A stretch of DNA of 55,035 nt from the NCBI GenBank assembly GCA_017998095.1, contig JAGODU010000006.1:1-55035 (forward strand), written 5' to 3'. The notes beneath the pieces are model-generated. The model was given only the letters and a program-made list of their open reading frames with translations. It was not told the DNA's origin and did no database searches. This DNA is from Prolixibacteraceae bacterium (lineage in GTDB: Bacteria > Bacteroidota > Bacteroidia > Bacteroidales > Prolixibacteraceae). The translations under genes and the position numbers were made by a program. Numbering within the stretch: the stretch's first letter is position 1; every line of letters starts with the position of its first letter. This document shows positions 36,294-45,109 of this stretch, piece after piece.

Positions 36294-36809
36294 ATGACAG
36301 GAAATATTAAAAAAGTTAGGACCAGCGATTTGGATTTGAAAGATCGGTTAGTAGCAATTAACCGAGTTACCAAAGTAACTAAGGGAGGTCGTACCTTCAG
36401 TTTTTCTGCAATTGTTGTTGTCGGTAATGAAGACGGCATTGTAGGATGGGGTCTGGGCAAAGCTAGTGAGGTAACTACTGCAATTGCAAAAGGTGTTGAT
36501 GCTGCCAAGAAGAATCTTGTAAAGATTCCTGTTATAAATGGAACTATACCTCATGATCAGGAAGCAAAGTTTGGTGGTGCAAGAGTTTTATTAAAACCTG
36601 CATCACACGGTACCGGTGTTAAAGCCGGAGGTGCTATGCGTGCTGTTCTTGAAAGTGTAGGGGTACATGATATCCTGGCAAAATCAAAGGGATCATCAAA
36701 CCCTCATAACCTTGTAAAAGCAACATTTAATGCATTGCTTGAGTTGAGAGATGCATATTCTGTTGCAGAACAACGTGGAGTTTCACTTGATAAAGTATTT
36801 AAAGGATAA
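36294..36809 (+). CDS. rpsE: 30S ribosomal protein S5
   Basis: 171 residues. Recognised by the N-terminal double-stranded RNA-binding fold ([38 protein letters not shown]) and the C-terminal [35 protein letters not shown]. It affects decoding accuracy. It begins 5 bp after rplR. Confidence 0.99.
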   Translation: MTGNIKKVRTSDLDLKDRLVAINRVTKVTKGGRTFSFSAIVVVGNEDGIVGWGLGKASEVTTAIAKGVDAAKKNLVKIPVINGTIPHDQEAKFGGARVLLKPASHGTGVKAGGAMRAVLESVGVHDILAKSKGSSNPHNLVKATFNALLELRDAYSVAEQRGVSLDKVFKG

Positions 36810-36811
36810 TT

Positions 36812-36991
36812 ATGTCGAAAATCAAGATTACTCTAATAAAAAGCTTCATTGGTTCGACAAAACGTCAGAAGCTTACTGTTGAAGCGTTAGGTTTGAAAAA
36901 GCTTAACCATACAGTAGAACATGAAGCTACTCCTCAGGTTTTGGGGATGGTAAGAAAACTCAACCATTTGGTAAAGGTTGAAGAAATCTAA
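36812..36991 (+). CDS. rpmD: 50S ribosomal protein L30
   Basis: A short gene of 59 codons plus TAA, starting at the ATG 2 bp after the rpsE stop. The product begins MSKIKITLIKSFIGSTKRQK and ends MVRKLNHLVKVEEI, the normal L30 pattern with the QVLGMVRKLNHLV segment. It lies in the canonical rpsE-rpmD-rplO order. Confidence 0.97.
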   Translation: MSKIKITLIKSFIGSTKRQKLTVEALGLKKLNHTVEHEATPQVLGMVRKLNHLVKVEEI

Positions 36992-37012
36992 TCTTATAAA
37001 AAACTTTAGATT

Positions 37013-37459
37013 ATGAATCTTAGCAAGTTGAAACCCGCAGAAGGGTCGACACATAAAGAAAAAAGAATAGGTCGTGGACAAGGATCAGGTCATGGCGGAA
37101 CATCTACTCGTGGGCACAAAGGTGCAAAATCGAGATCAGGTTTTTCCAAAAAAGTTGGATTCGAAGGAGGCCAGATGCCTATTCAACGTGTAGTTCCTAA
37201 ATTTGGTTTTACAAATATCAACCGTAAGGAATACAAAGCTATTAACCTTGACACATTACAGCAATTAGCTGACAAGTTCAACATTTCTGCAATTGATTTA
37301 TCAGTATTGGAGATGCATGGATTAGTAGGTAAAAATGATCGCGTCAAGATTCTTGGCAATGGAGAGTTGAAAGCCAAATTAGATGTAAAAGCTAATGCTT
37401 TTTCAAAAAGTGCTAAAGAAGCAATTGAAAATTTACAAGGTACAACCGAAATCATCTAA
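37013..37459 (+). CDS. rplO: 50S ribosomal protein L15
   Basis: 148 residues. Recognised by MNLSKLKPAEGSTHKEKRIG, the glycine/basic-rich GRGQGSGHGGTSTRGHKGAKSRSG type stretch and the FEGGQMPIQRVVPKFGF block. The alpha-helical C-terminus ends SAKEAIENLQGTTEII. It is a late 50S assembly protein just ahead of secY. Confidence 0.98.
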   Translation: MNLSKLKPAEGSTHKEKRIGRGQGSGHGGTSTRGHKGAKSRSGFSKKVGFEGGQMPIQRVVPKFGFTNINRKEYKAINLDTLQQLADKFNISAIDLSVLEMHGLVGKNDRVKILGNGELKAKLDVKANAFSKSAKEAIENLQGTTEII

Positions 37460-37496
37460 GCCCTAAAAGGCAAGGATGAAACTAAAAAATTAACTT

Positions 37497-38837
37497 ATGA
37501 AGAAGTTAATCGAAACCCTAAAGAACATTTTTAAGATTGAGGACCTGAGGTCCAGGTTAGGAATCACGTTTTTCATGATTCTTATTTACCGCCTAGGGTC
37601 TTATGTAGTATTGCCGGGTTTAGACCCTGCACAGTTAGGTGCCCTCAAATCTCAAACAAAAGATGGTTTGTTAGGTTTGCTTGATATGTTTTCAGGCGGA
37701 GCTTTCTCGAATGCATCTGTTTTTGCTTTAGGGATAATGCCTTATATTTCAGCTTCGATTGTTGTACAGCTATTGACAATTGCTGTGCCTTATTTCCAGA
37801 GATTACAAAAAGAAGGTGAATCCGGAAGGAAAAGAATGAATCAGATAACTCGTTATCTGACAGTAGTAATTCTTATTTTTCAGGGGCCGGCTTTCCTAAC
37901 TAACTTACATATGCAGTTAGCTCAAACGCCTGAAGCGTTTGTATTATCAGGACGTTTTTTTGATATAAGTTCTACGATAATAATGCTGGCTGGTTCTATG
38001 TTTATCTTATGGTTAGGAGAAAAGATTACAGACAGAGGTATAGGAAATGGAGTTTCCCTTATCATTATGATAGGTATTATAGCCAGGTTCCCCGGATCTA
38101 TAGTTCAGGAGTTCATTTCCAGACTGGAAGAACAAAGTGGTGGCGGTTTTGTATTGCTGCTAATTGAGTTTGTAGTTTTATTTGTTGTATTCATGCTGGT
38201 TATAATGCTGGTTCAGGGAACAAGAAAGATTCCTGTTCAATATGCTAAAAGAATCGTAGGTAACAAGCAATACGGAGGAGTACGTCAATATATACCTCTT
38301 AAAGTAAATGCAGCAGGTGTTATGCCTATTATATTTGCACAGGCAATCATGTTCATTCCTTTAACTTTAGCTAGTTTTGGAGGTGAATCGATGAGTGGTT
38401 TTGCAGCAGCATTTTCAAACTTTACAGGTTTTTGGTATAACTTGACAATGTTTCTCATGGTAATTGCTTTTACATATTTTTATACAGCAATTACTGTTAA
38501 CCCAGTGCAAATGGCAGAAGATATGAAGAAAAACGGAGGTTTTATACCTGGGGTAAAACCAGGTAAAAAGACAGCTGAGTTTCTTGATTCTGTGATGTCG
38601 AAAATTACTTTACCAGGATCAATTTTTCTTGGTTTTGTAACTATTCTTCCTGCCTTTGCAAAAATGGTTGGAGTAAATGCACAATTTGCACAGTTTTTTG
38701 GAGGCACCTCGTTATTAATTCTTGTAGGTGTAGTTCTTGACACTTTGCAACAAATTGAAAGTCATTTATTGATGAGGCACTATGACGGATTGATGAAATC
38801 TGGCCGAATCAAAGGACGTTCAGGAGGTGGATTCTAA
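37497..38837 (+). CDS. secY: preprotein translocase channel subunit SecY
   Basis: 446 residues, ten predicted membrane helices. Visible landmarks are the N-terminal RSRLGITFFMILIYRLGSYVVLPG, the plug region SGGAFSNASVFALGIMPYISASI, the cytoplasmic loops with YAKRIVG and IPLKVNAAGVMPIIFAQAI, and LLMRHYDGLMKSGRIKGRSGGGF at the C-terminus. It forms the SecYEG pore in the inner membrane. The next gene is infA rather than map, after a 272-bp gap. Confidence 0.99.
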   Translation: MKKLIETLKNIFKIEDLRSRLGITFFMILIYRLGSYVVLPGLDPAQLGALKSQTKDGLLGLLDMFSGGAFSNASVFALGIMPYISASIVVQLLTIAVPYFQRLQKEGESGRKRMNQITRYLTVVILIFQGPAFLTNLHMQLAQTPEAFVLSGRFFDISSTIIMLAGSMFILWLGEKITDRGIGNGVSLIIMIGIIARFPGSIVQEFISRLEEQSGGGFVLLLIEFVVLFVVFMLVIMLVQGTRKIPVQYAKRIVGNKQYGGVRQYIPLKVNAAGVMPIIFAQAIMFIPLTLASFGGESMSGFAAAFSNFTGFWYNLTMFLMVIAFTYFYTAITVNPVQMAEDMKKNGGFIPGVKPGKKTAEFLDSVMSKITLPGSIFLGFVTILPAFAKMVGVNAQFAQFFGGTSLLILVGVVLDTLQQIESHLLMRHYDGLMKSGRIKGRSGGGF

Positions 38838-39109
38838 GAGAATTTTTATATTGCGCTAAGTAGTTGGATAATCGGCTACGAAGTTCTTTTATTTAATGAA
38901 GGTATTGGTTTGAAAAGGTTAGATAATTCGGCGGCTGAAAATTCCTTTTTTTAGAAAAGGTAGAATTATCTTTCAGATTACATAATTCTGAGTTTAAAGA
39001 GGAAAGTGTGATACTCTTTATATGATGGTTAAGTATACCAATAGCAAATTTATGTTTCTTTTAGGATGAAGTGTTAAACAAATCGAAATAAGTTAATAAC
39101 AAACGATTT
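38838..39109 (+). promoter_or_regulatory. structured 272-bp secY-infA gap lacking map
   Basis: The gap has no ORF and no sequence resembling the map gene common here. It contains two stem-loops. One is AGATAATTC (38921-38929) with GAATTATCT (38963-38971), enclosing CCTTTT/AAAAGG (38944-38949, 38955-38960). The second is TAAAGAG (38995-39001) with CTCTTTA (39014-39020). These could control or delimit the infA-rpmJ-alpha part of the superoperon. The structure is seen; the function is inferred. Confidence 0.5.
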
Positions 39110-39328
39110 ATGGCGAAACAGTCTTCAATAGAACAAGATGGAACTATAATCGAAGCATTGTCTAATGCAATGTTTAGAGTTGAACTGGAAAATGGTCATG
39201 TAATAACTTCGCATATTTCTGGGAAAATGCGAATGCATTACATAAAGATTTTACCTGGTGATAAAGTAAAGGTTGAAATGTCTCCTTATGATTTAACTAA
39301 AGGTAGAATCACATTTAGATACAAATAA
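39110..39328 (+). CDS. infA: translation initiation factor IF-1
   Basis: 72 residues, OB-fold protein with [32 protein letters not shown], then [32 protein letters not shown]. It binds the 30S A site during initiation. It is flanked on both sides by foldable non-coding gaps. Confidence 0.99.
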   Translation: MAKQSSIEQDGTIIEALSNAMFRVELENGHVITSHISGKMRMHYIKILPGDKVKVEMSPYDLTKGRITFRYK

Positions 39329-39340
39329 TCAATAGATTGA

Positions 39341-39406
39341 CAAGAACAATAGCAATTGTAAAAATAAAAAGTTTATTTTTGTGACAATTTTTGCAAAATG
39401 TTCTTG
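39341..39406 (+). promoter_or_regulatory. nested dyad in the infA-rpmJ gap
   Basis: Three nested inverted pairs occupy most of the 110-nt gap. CAAGAACA (39341-39348) pairs with TGTTCTTG (39399-39406). AATTGT (39354-39359) pairs with ACAATT (39384-39389). AAAAATAAA (39360-39368) pairs with TTTATTTTT (39372-39380). The inner two make a 15-bp stem with a 3-nt loop and a GTG bulge. TATTTTTG (39374-39381) inside it also matches a minus-7 element, so an internal promoter for rpmJ onward is an alternative reading. Confidence 0.5.
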
Positions 39407-39438
39407 CAGGATGATAATCCATCTAAAAATATAAACGG

Positions 39439-39555
39439 ATGAAAGTACGTGTATCAATAAAAAAACGTAGCGCTGATTGTAAAATTGTTCGTAGGAAAGG
39501 ACGTTTGTACGTGATTAATAAAAAGAATCCTAAGTTCAAACAACGTCAGGGTTAA
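39439..39555 (+). CDS. rpmJ: 50S ribosomal protein L36, zinc-free form
   Basis: 38 codons plus TAA. The product starts [20 protein letters not shown] and ends [12 protein letters not shown]. Of the four zinc ligands of the C+ form (Cys11, Cys14, Cys27, His33) only Cys14 is kept; the others are Ser, Asn and Phe. This is the C- form usual in Bacteroidota. It lies between infA and rpsM. Confidence 0.96.
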   Translation: MKVRVSIKKRSADCKIVRRKGRLYVINKKNPKFKQRQG

Positions 39556-39584
39556 TTTGTAAAACAAGAAATAATAAGAATTCT

Positions 39585-39962
39585 ATGGCTCGTATAGTTG
39601 GTGTAGATATTCCAAATAATAAGCGTGGAGAAATCGCTTTAACATATATCTACGGGATTGGACGCAGTAGTGCTCAAAAAATACTTGCAGAAGCAGGGGT
39701 AGACAAAAACGTTAAAGTTCAGGATTGGAATGATGATATGTTCCAGGCAATACGTAACGTTATTGGTTCTACTATGAAAGTTGAGGGAGAACTACGTTCT
39801 GAAACACAGCTTAATATTAAGAGGTTGATGGATATCGGATGTTACAGAGGAATCCGTCACAGAATCGGATTACCGGTACGTGGGCAAAGTACAAAAAATA
39901 ATGCCCGTACCCGTAAAGGTAAACGTAAAACTGTTGCTAACAAAAAGAAAGCGACTAAATAA
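39585..39962 (+). CDS. rpsM: 30S ribosomal protein S13
   Basis: 125 residues. Recognised by [25 protein letters not shown], the helix-two-turn-helix region, and [26 protein letters not shown] at the C-terminus, which contacts P-site tRNA. It is the first gene of the alpha group. Confidence 0.99.
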   Translation: MARIVGVDIPNNKRGEIALTYIYGIGRSSAQKILAEAGVDKNVKVQDWNDDMFQAIRNVIGSTMKVEGELRSETQLNIKRLMDIGCYRGIRHRIGLPVRGQSTKNNARTRKGKRKTVANKKKATK

Positions 39963-39976
39963 TTAGTTATCAGATT

Positions 39977-40369
39977 ATGGCAAAAAAGTCAGGAACTACT
40001 TCAAGAAAAAGAGTCGTTAAGGTTGAAGCCAGCGGTCAAGCTCATGTGCATTCGTCATTTAACAATATCATTGTTTCTTTGGCAAATGATAATGGAGAGA
40101 TAATATCTTGGTCTTCAGCAGGTAAAAAAGGTTTTAGGGGATCAAAAAAGAATACTCCCTATGCAGCACAAACAGCAGCTGAAGAATGTGCAAAAACTGC
40201 ATACGACCTTGGATTACGCAAAGTGAAAGTGTATGTAAAAGGCCCGGGTAATGGTCGTGAATCAGCGATTAGAGCTATTGCCAGTGTTGGGATACAGGTT
40301 ACAGAAATTGTTGATGTAACACCGTTACCACATAATGGTTGTAGACCGGCCAAGAGAAGACGTGTTTAA
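39977..40369 (+). CDS. rpsK: 30S ribosomal protein S11
   Basis: 130 residues. Recognised by [41 protein letters not shown] core and the C-terminal [18 protein letters not shown]. It forms the 30S platform. It starts 14 bp after rpsM. Confidence 0.99.
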   Translation: MAKKSGTTSRKRVVKVEASGQAHVHSSFNNIIVSLANDNGEIISWSSAGKKGFRGSKKNTPYAAQTAAEECAKTAYDLGLRKVKVYVKGPGNGRESAIRAIASVGIQVTEIVDVTPLPHNGCRPAKRRRV

Positions 40370-40394
40370 TTTATTGACATTTAAAAAGTAAAAG

Positions 40395-41003
40395 ATGGCA
40401 AGATATATTGGACCAAAGTCAAAAATAGCCAGAAAGTTTGGTGAGCCAATCTATGGTCCCGACAAGGTATTAGAGAGGAAAAATTTTCCTCCCGGGTTTC
40501 ATGGGATGGCACGTCGTCGCCGTAAAATTTCAGAATATGGTGTACAGTTAAAAGAAAAGCAGAAAGCTAAATATACTTATGGGGTATTGGAACGTCAGTT
40601 CCGTAAGCTTTTTGATAAGGCACACCGTTCAAAAGGTATTACTGGTGAAGTACTGTTGAAGTTACTAGAATCAAGACTTGATAATGTAGTATTCAGATTG
40701 GGTATTGCACCAAGTCGAGCTGCAGCAAGACAATTAGTATCACATAAGCATATTACAGTAAATGGAAAGGTATGTAATATACCTTCAAGTTTATTAAATC
40801 CTGGAGATGTTGTTGGTGTTCGTGAGAAATCAAAATCATTGGAAGTTATTACAGATTCAATAGCTTCAAGGAGATATATCAAAAGTGCTTGGTTGGAATG
40901 GGATGAATCTATGATGGCAGGTAAATTTTTAAACCTTCCAGAAAGAGATGAAATTCCGGAAAACATAAAAGAACAGCTGATTGTAGAGTTGTATTCGAAA
41001 TAA
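40395..41003 (+). CDS. rpsD: 30S ribosomal protein S4
   Basis: 202 residues. Begins [20 protein letters not shown] without the N-terminal CxxC zinc site of the C+ form. The S4 RNA-binding domain has [35 protein letters not shown]. It is a primary 16S-binding protein and, in E. coli, the repressor of the alpha operon. Confidence 0.99.
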   Translation: MARYIGPKSKIARKFGEPIYGPDKVLERKNFPPGFHGMARRRRKISEYGVQLKEKQKAKYTYGVLERQFRKLFDKAHRSKGITGEVLLKLLESRLDNVVFRLGIAPSRAAARQLVSHKHITVNGKVCNIPSSLLNPGDVVGVREKSKSLEVITDSIASRRYIKSAWLEWDESMMAGKFLNLPERDEIPENIKEQLIVELYSK

Positions 41004-41021
41004 TAATTTATAAAAATAACT

Positions 41022-42014
41022 ATGGCAATATTAGCTTTTCAAAAACCCGATAAAGTGATAATGCTCGAATCGGATGAGAAATTTGGAAAATTTGAATTTC
41101 GTCCGCTCGAACCTGGATATGGTATTACCATTGGTAATGCATTAAGAAGAATTTTGTTATCATCTTTAGAAGGTTATGCAATTACTACTATCAAAATTGA
41201 GGGTGTAGAGCATGAATTTGCCACTATAAAAGGTGTAATTCAGGATGTAACTGAAATCATCTTAAACCTTAAACAGATAAGGTTAAGAAAAGAGGTTGAA
41301 GATTTCGATAATGAGAAAGTTTCAATCACTATTACCGGACAAGATAAGTTTAAAGCCGGTGATATTGATAGGTTTATGACGGGATTCAGTGTACTAAATC
41401 CAGACCTAGTAATTTGCGAAATGGAGCCTGCAGTAAAGCTTCAGATGGAAATTACCATCAATAAAGGCCGTGGTTATGTACCTTCATCAGAAAATAAACC
41501 TGCTGAAGAAGAGTTCGGTGTTATTCCGATCGACTCAATTTACACTCCTATAAAAAATGTGAAATACTCAGTTGAAAATTTCCGTGTTGAGCAGAAGACA
41601 GACTATGAGAAGCTTCTCATTGAAATTTTAACTGATGGTTCTATTCATCCTAAAGATGCTTTGAAAGAAGCAGCAAAAATTCTTATATATCATTTTATGT
41701 TGTTTTCAGATGAAAAGATTACTCTTGATTCTGATGAAAAATTTGCAAATGAAGAATTTGATGAAGAAATACTTCATATGAGGCAAATGTTAAAAACAAA
41801 ATTGGTAGATATGGATTTATCGGTTCGTGCATTAAACTGTTTAAAAGCTGCTGATGTTGAAACATTAGGAGATCTTGTTCAGTATAATCGCAACGATTTG
41901 TTAAAGTTCCGTAATTTTGGCAAGAAATCTCTTACAGAATTGGATGATTTACTTTCTGCAATGAATTTGAATTTCGGGATGGATATTAGTAAGTATAAAC
42001 TAGACAAGGAATAG
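41022..42014 (+). CDS. rpoA: RNA polymerase alpha subunit
   Basis: 330 residues. The N-terminal dimerisation domain shows [34 protein letters not shown] and [12 protein letters not shown]. The C-terminal domain (about 250-325) has [22 protein letters not shown] and [16 protein letters not shown], so DNA and activator contacts are intact. It is 7 bp upstream of rplQ. Confidence 0.99.
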   Translation: MAILAFQKPDKVIMLESDEKFGKFEFRPLEPGYGITIGNALRRILLSSLEGYAITTIKIEGVEHEFATIKGVIQDVTEIILNLKQIRLRKEVEDFDNEKVSITITGQDKFKAGDIDRFMTGFSVLNPDLVICEMEPAVKLQMEITINKGRGYVPSSENKPAEEEFGVIPIDSIYTPIKNVKYSVENFRVEQKTDYEKLLIEILTDGSIHPKDALKEAAKILIYHFMLFSDEKITLDSDEKFANEEFDEEILHMRQMLKTKLVDMDLSVRALNCLKAADVETLGDLVQYNRNDLLKFRNFGKKSLTELDDLLSAMNLNFGMDISKYKLDKE

Positions 42015-42021
42015 TATAACG

Positions 42022-42591
42022 ATGAGACATAACAAAAAATTTAATCATCTGGGCAGAAAAAGCGCTCATCGTAAAGCATTGCTTTCGAATTTGGCATGCT
42101 CGCTCTTTCTGCATAAGAGAATTTCAACAACTGTAGCAAAAGCAAAGGCACTTCAGATATTTGCTGAACCATTGCTTACAAAATCAAAAGATGATACAAC
42201 TCACAATCGTAGAATTGTTTTCAGTTATTTAAAGAGCAAAACGGCTGTAACTGAGCTTTTTCGTGATATTTCACCAAAAATTGCTGATCGTCCTGGAGGT
42301 TACACAAGGATACTTAAAACTGGCAACAGGCTAGGAGATGATGCTGAGATGTGTATTATAGAATTGGTTGATTACAATGAAAATATGCTGGCAGCTAAGG
42401 AAGAAAAGAAGGCAGCATCAAGGCGTAGGAGATCCTCAAAAAAGAAAACAGAAAATACTTCAGCTGATTCTTCAGTAAAACCGTCAAAACGTAAATCTGA
42501 GAAATCTGAAGAAGTTGCTTCTGAACAAAAATTAGAAAATGAAGAATTAAGTTCTGAAAATTCAGAATCAACAGAAGAAACTGAGAAATAA
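42022..42591 (+). CDS. rplQ: 50S ribosomal protein L17 with acidic/basic C-terminal tail
   Basis: 189 residues. The L17 domain (about 1-120) begins [28 protein letters not shown] and contains [29 protein letters not shown] low-complexity tail of about 60 residues follows, first Lys/Arg/Ser-rich and then Glu/Ser-rich, making the protein longer than E. coli L17 (127 aa). Extended tails of this kind are common in Bacteroidota. It is the last gene of the superoperon. Confidence 0.97.
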   Translation: MRHNKKFNHLGRKSAHRKALLSNLACSLFLHKRISTTVAKAKALQIFAEPLLTKSKDDTTHNRRIVFSYLKSKTAVTELFRDISPKIADRPGGYTRILKTGNRLGDDAEMCIIELVDYNENMLAAKEEKKAASRRRRSSKKKTENTSADSSVKPSKRKSEKSEEVASEQKLENEELSSENSESTEETEK

Positions 42592-42614
42592 GAATAATCT
42601 AATTTTCAAAATAT

Positions 42615-42650
42615 AAAAAAGGGTTGATTTTATAAAATCAACCCTTTTTT
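42615..42650. terminator. bidirectional terminator between rplQ and the receiver gene
   Basis: A perfect 36-bp palindrome: AAAAAAGGGTTGATTTTA (42615-42632) followed directly by its reverse complement (42633-42650). The GC-containing core is GGGTTGATTTT, and A and T runs at the two ends give a U tract in either direction. It serves both the superoperon (plus) and the convergent receiver gene (minus). Confidence 0.92.
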
Positions 42651-42671
42651 ATATTTATAATCTGATAAAAT

Positions 42672-43061
42672 CTACGGTGTGTAAAGTGATGTGTTTAAGT
42701 AATGGTTTATATGTTCAACCAAAGCTTTTGCATGAATTGGCTTGACGATATAATCATCCATGCCAGCATCAATACATTTGCTTTTTTGTTCTTTGAACAT
42801 ATTAGAAGTAATAGCAAAAATTGGAGTTCTGTTTTTCCCATCTTCTATTTGTCTGATTTGTTGAGTTGTTTCAATTCCATCAAGTTCAGGCATATGGATG
42901 TCCATCAAAATGAGGTCGTATTTATTATTAATAAATTTATCTATAGCAGATAAACCGTTACTTGCAAAATCAATATCAAAATACCCTTCAAGATTGTATT
43001 GTAACAATAGGCGATTACCCGCATTGTCATCAACAACTAATATTTTTCTTTTATTAATCAT
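42672..43061 (-). CDS. stand-alone response regulator receiver protein
   Basis: 129 residues, a single receiver domain. Acidic pocket Asp11/Asp12 (KILVVDDNAG), phospho-acceptor Asp54 (ILMDIHMPELDG), the switch Thr in AITSN and the Lys in VKPIHAK are all present. There is no output domain, so it must act by protein contact, as CheY- or phosphorelay-type receivers do. No kinase lies next to it; the two orphan kinases at 6.9-9.7 kb are possible partners (speculation). Confidence 0.93.
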   Translation of the reverse strand: MINKRKILVVDDNAGNRLLLQYNLEGYFDIDFASNGLSAIDKFINNKYDLILMDIHMPELDGIETTQQIRQIEDGKNRTPIFAITSNMFKEQKSKCIDAGMDDYIVKPIHAKALVEHINHYLNTSLYTP

Positions 43062-43157
43062 ATTTTTTAAGACGAAAATTCCAAATCCCTTTACAAAAAT
43101 AAGGACAATATGTCAAAATGTAAATAGCTGTGATAATGTTTTTGTTTTTTTATATTT

Positions 43158-43165
43158 TAATTTTG
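43158..43165 (+). promoter_or_regulatory. minus-7 element of the ettA promoter
   Basis: TAATTTTG, an exact TAnnTTTG match 25 bp before the ettA ATG. The nearest TTTG (43141-43144) is only 13 nt upstream, too close for a standard minus-33. Confidence 0.4.
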
Positions 43166-43190
43166 TATCATATTATTAAAGATTTAAAAT

Positions 43191-44876
43191 ATGAGTGACG
43201 ATAAGCAAGTAATTTTTTCAATGTATAAGGTCAACAAGACTTTTCCTCCACAGAAACAAGTGATTAAAGATATTTCATTATCATTCTTTTTGGGAGCCAA
43301 AATCGGTATTATAGGATTGAATGGTTCAGGGAAATCAACTCTTTTAAAAATAATAGCTGGAATAGATAAGTCTTTTCAAGGGGAATTAGTGTTTTCTCCT
43401 GGTTATACTATTGGTCTTCTTGAGCAAGACCCCTATCTGGATGATTCAAAAACAGTCCGGGAAATTGTACAAGAAGGTGTACAGGAAGTAATTGATGTTT
43501 TGGATGAATATAATGCTATAAATAAAAGCTATGAGCTTCCTGAAGTGTACGAAAATCCTGATAGAATGGAAAAGCTTTTTTCGCGGCAGGCTGAACTACA
43601 GGAAAAAATTGATCAGTATGATGCATGGAATATTGATAGTAAGCTTGAAAGGGCGATGGATGCATTGAGATGTCCTGATAGTGATGAAAAAATAAGGGTT
43701 TTATCTGGTGGTGAAAGAAGAAGGGTAGCTTTATGCAGGTTGCTTTTAAAAGAACCTGATATTTTGCTTTTAGACGAGCCTACGAATCACCTTGATGCAG
43801 AGTCTGTTCAATGGTTGGAAATGCATCTTCAACAATATAAAGGAACTGTTATATGTATAACTCATGACAGATATTTTCTTGATAATGTAGCAGGATGGAT
43901 ACTTGAATTGGACAGAGGTGAAGGAATACCTTGGAAAGGAAATTATTCTTCATGGTTGGAACAAAAATCAAAGAGGTTAGAACAAGAAGAAAAAGGGATA
44001 TCTAAAAGAAGAAAGACTCTTGAACGAGAACTTGAATGGGTAAGGATGAGTCCCAAGGCCAGACATGCAAAATCCAAAGCCAGGTTGAGTGCATATGAAT
44101 CTTTAATGAATGAAGATATTAAGGAAAGAGAACAAAAGCTGGAAATTTTCATACCAAATGGTCCTCGTCTCGGGAATAATGTTATAGAAGCCCATAATGT
44201 ATCAAAATCTTTTGGTGAAAAGTTGCTTTTTGAAGATCTTGATTTTATACTTCCACCAAATGGTATAGTTGGCGTAATAGGACCAAACGGAGCAGGTAAA
44301 ACAACATTGTTCAGGATGATAATGGAAATGATAAATCCGGACAAAGGCATATTTAATATTGGAGAAACTGTTGTTTTAGGATATGCTGATCAGTCACATT
44401 CTGAGATTAATCCGGAAAAAACAGTATATCAGGTAATTTCTGGGGGGCAAGAAGAAATCTCAATTGGAGGTAAATTATTAAATGCGAGAGCATATGTTTC
44501 AAAATTTAATTTTAGTGGATCTGATCAGGAAAAAAAATGCGGGATACTTTCAGGAGGAGAAAAGAATAGATTACATCTGGCACTGACCTTAAAATCAGGT
44601 GCTAATGTTTTGCTTTTGGATGAACCAACAAATGATATAGATGTAAACACCTTAAGAGCACTTGAAGAAGGATTGGAAAATTTTGCTGGTTGCGCTGTTG
44701 TTATTTCTCATGACAGGTGGTTTCTTGATAGAGTGGCAACACATATATTAGCTTTTGAAGGTGATTCTCAAGTCAAATTCTTCGAAGGTTCATTCTCCGA
44801 ATACGAGGAAAATAAAAAGAAAAGAATAGGGGACATTACTCCTCATCGAATAAAATTTAAAAAATTATTGAAATGA
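43191..44876 (+). CDS. ettA: energy-dependent translational throttle protein EttA (ABC-F)
   Basis: 561 residues, soluble ABC-F protein with two nucleotide-binding domains and no membrane part. NBD1 has Walker A GLNGSGKST, signature LSGGERRRVAL and Walker B ILLLDEPTNHLDAES. NBD2 has GPNGAGKT, LSGGEKNRLHLAL and VLLLDEPTNDIDVNT. The linker between them (about 245-320) is rich in charged residues and contains WVRMSPKARHAKSKARLSAYE, as in EttA. It binds the ribosomal E site and gates elongation according to ATP/ADP ratio. Confidence 0.93.
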   Translation: MSDDKQVIFSMYKVNKTFPPQKQVIKDISLSFFLGAKIGIIGLNGSGKSTLLKIIAGIDKSFQGELVFSPGYTIGLLEQDPYLDDSKTVREIVQEGVQEVIDVLDEYNAINKSYELPEVYENPDRMEKLFSRQAELQEKIDQYDAWNIDSKLERAMDALRCPDSDEKIRVLSGGERRRVALCRLLLKEPDILLLDEPTNHLDAESVQWLEMHLQQYKGTVICITHDRYFLDNVAGWILELDRGEGIPWKGNYSSWLEQKSKRLEQEEKGISKRRKTLERELEWVRMSPKARHAKSKARLSAYESLMNEDIKEREQKLEIFIPNGPRLGNNVIEAHNVSKSFGEKLLFEDLDFILPPNGIVGVIGPNGAGKTTLFRMIMEMINPDKGIFNIGETVVLGYADQSHSEINPEKTVYQVISGGQEEISIGGKLLNARAYVSKFNFSGSDQEKKCGILSGGEKNRLHLALTLKSGANVLLLDEPTNDIDVNTLRALEEGLENFAGCAVVISHDRWFLDRVATHILAFEGDSQVKFFEGSFSEYEENKKKRIGDITPHRIKFKKLLK

Positions 44877-44930
44877 TTTTATAGTATAGCGTAACAAATT
44901 ATTGTTTGTTTCAACAATGTATTTTATTTT

Positions 44931-44957
44931 AAGTCCTAATTATATATATTAGGACTT
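44931..44957 (+). terminator. probable terminator of ettA
   Basis: AAGTCCTAAT (44931-44940) pairs with ATTAGGACTT (44948-44957) around TATATAT, followed by the T-rich TGTTGTTTATTT. It lies 54 bp after the ettA stop codon. Confidence 0.6.
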
Positions 44958-45021
44958 TGTTGTTTATTTATATTATTAAAATACAGCAATATAGGCCATA
45001 GGTTAAATATTGGTTATTTTC

Positions 45022-45037
45022 ACGCAACCGATTGCAT
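45022..45037. promoter_or_regulatory. candidate LacI-family operator upstream of the mannonate genes
   Basis: GCAACCGATTGC (45024-45035) is a palindrome with GCAA/TTGC half-sites and a central CG, the architecture of LacI/PurR-family operators (compare PurR ACGCAAACGTTTGCGT). It overlaps the TTG of the putative minus-33 element, a position suited to repression. Confidence 0.45.
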
Positions 45038-45064
45038 TAAGAAATGTAATTTTATTTACCTTTG
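45032..45064 (+). promoter_or_regulatory. promoter of the mannonate oxidoreductase-uxuA unit
   Basis: TTG (45032-45034), then TACCTTTG (45057-45064), an exact TAnnTTTG match with a 22-nt spacer. Transcription would start near 45071, about 39 nt before the ATG at 45110. Confidence 0.45.
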
Positions 45065-45109
45065 TTTTTGAAAATTCAAAAAATAATCAATTTTTTAAAA
45101 ATTTGTAGT

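Noticed and set aside
38838..39109. Possible decayed map gene
   Set aside because: No frame shows methionine aminopeptidase motifs; the gap is too short (272 bp against about 750 bp) and has no recognisable remnant.
43943..44350. 135-codon minus-strand frame opposite ettA
   Set aside because: Antisense shadow; Ser/Leu-rich with no domain.
45062..45109. TTG-initiated N-terminal extension of the mannonate oxidoreductase
   Set aside because: It overlaps the predicted minus-7 element and the extra residues do not fit the SDR N-terminus; ATG at 45110 is preferred.
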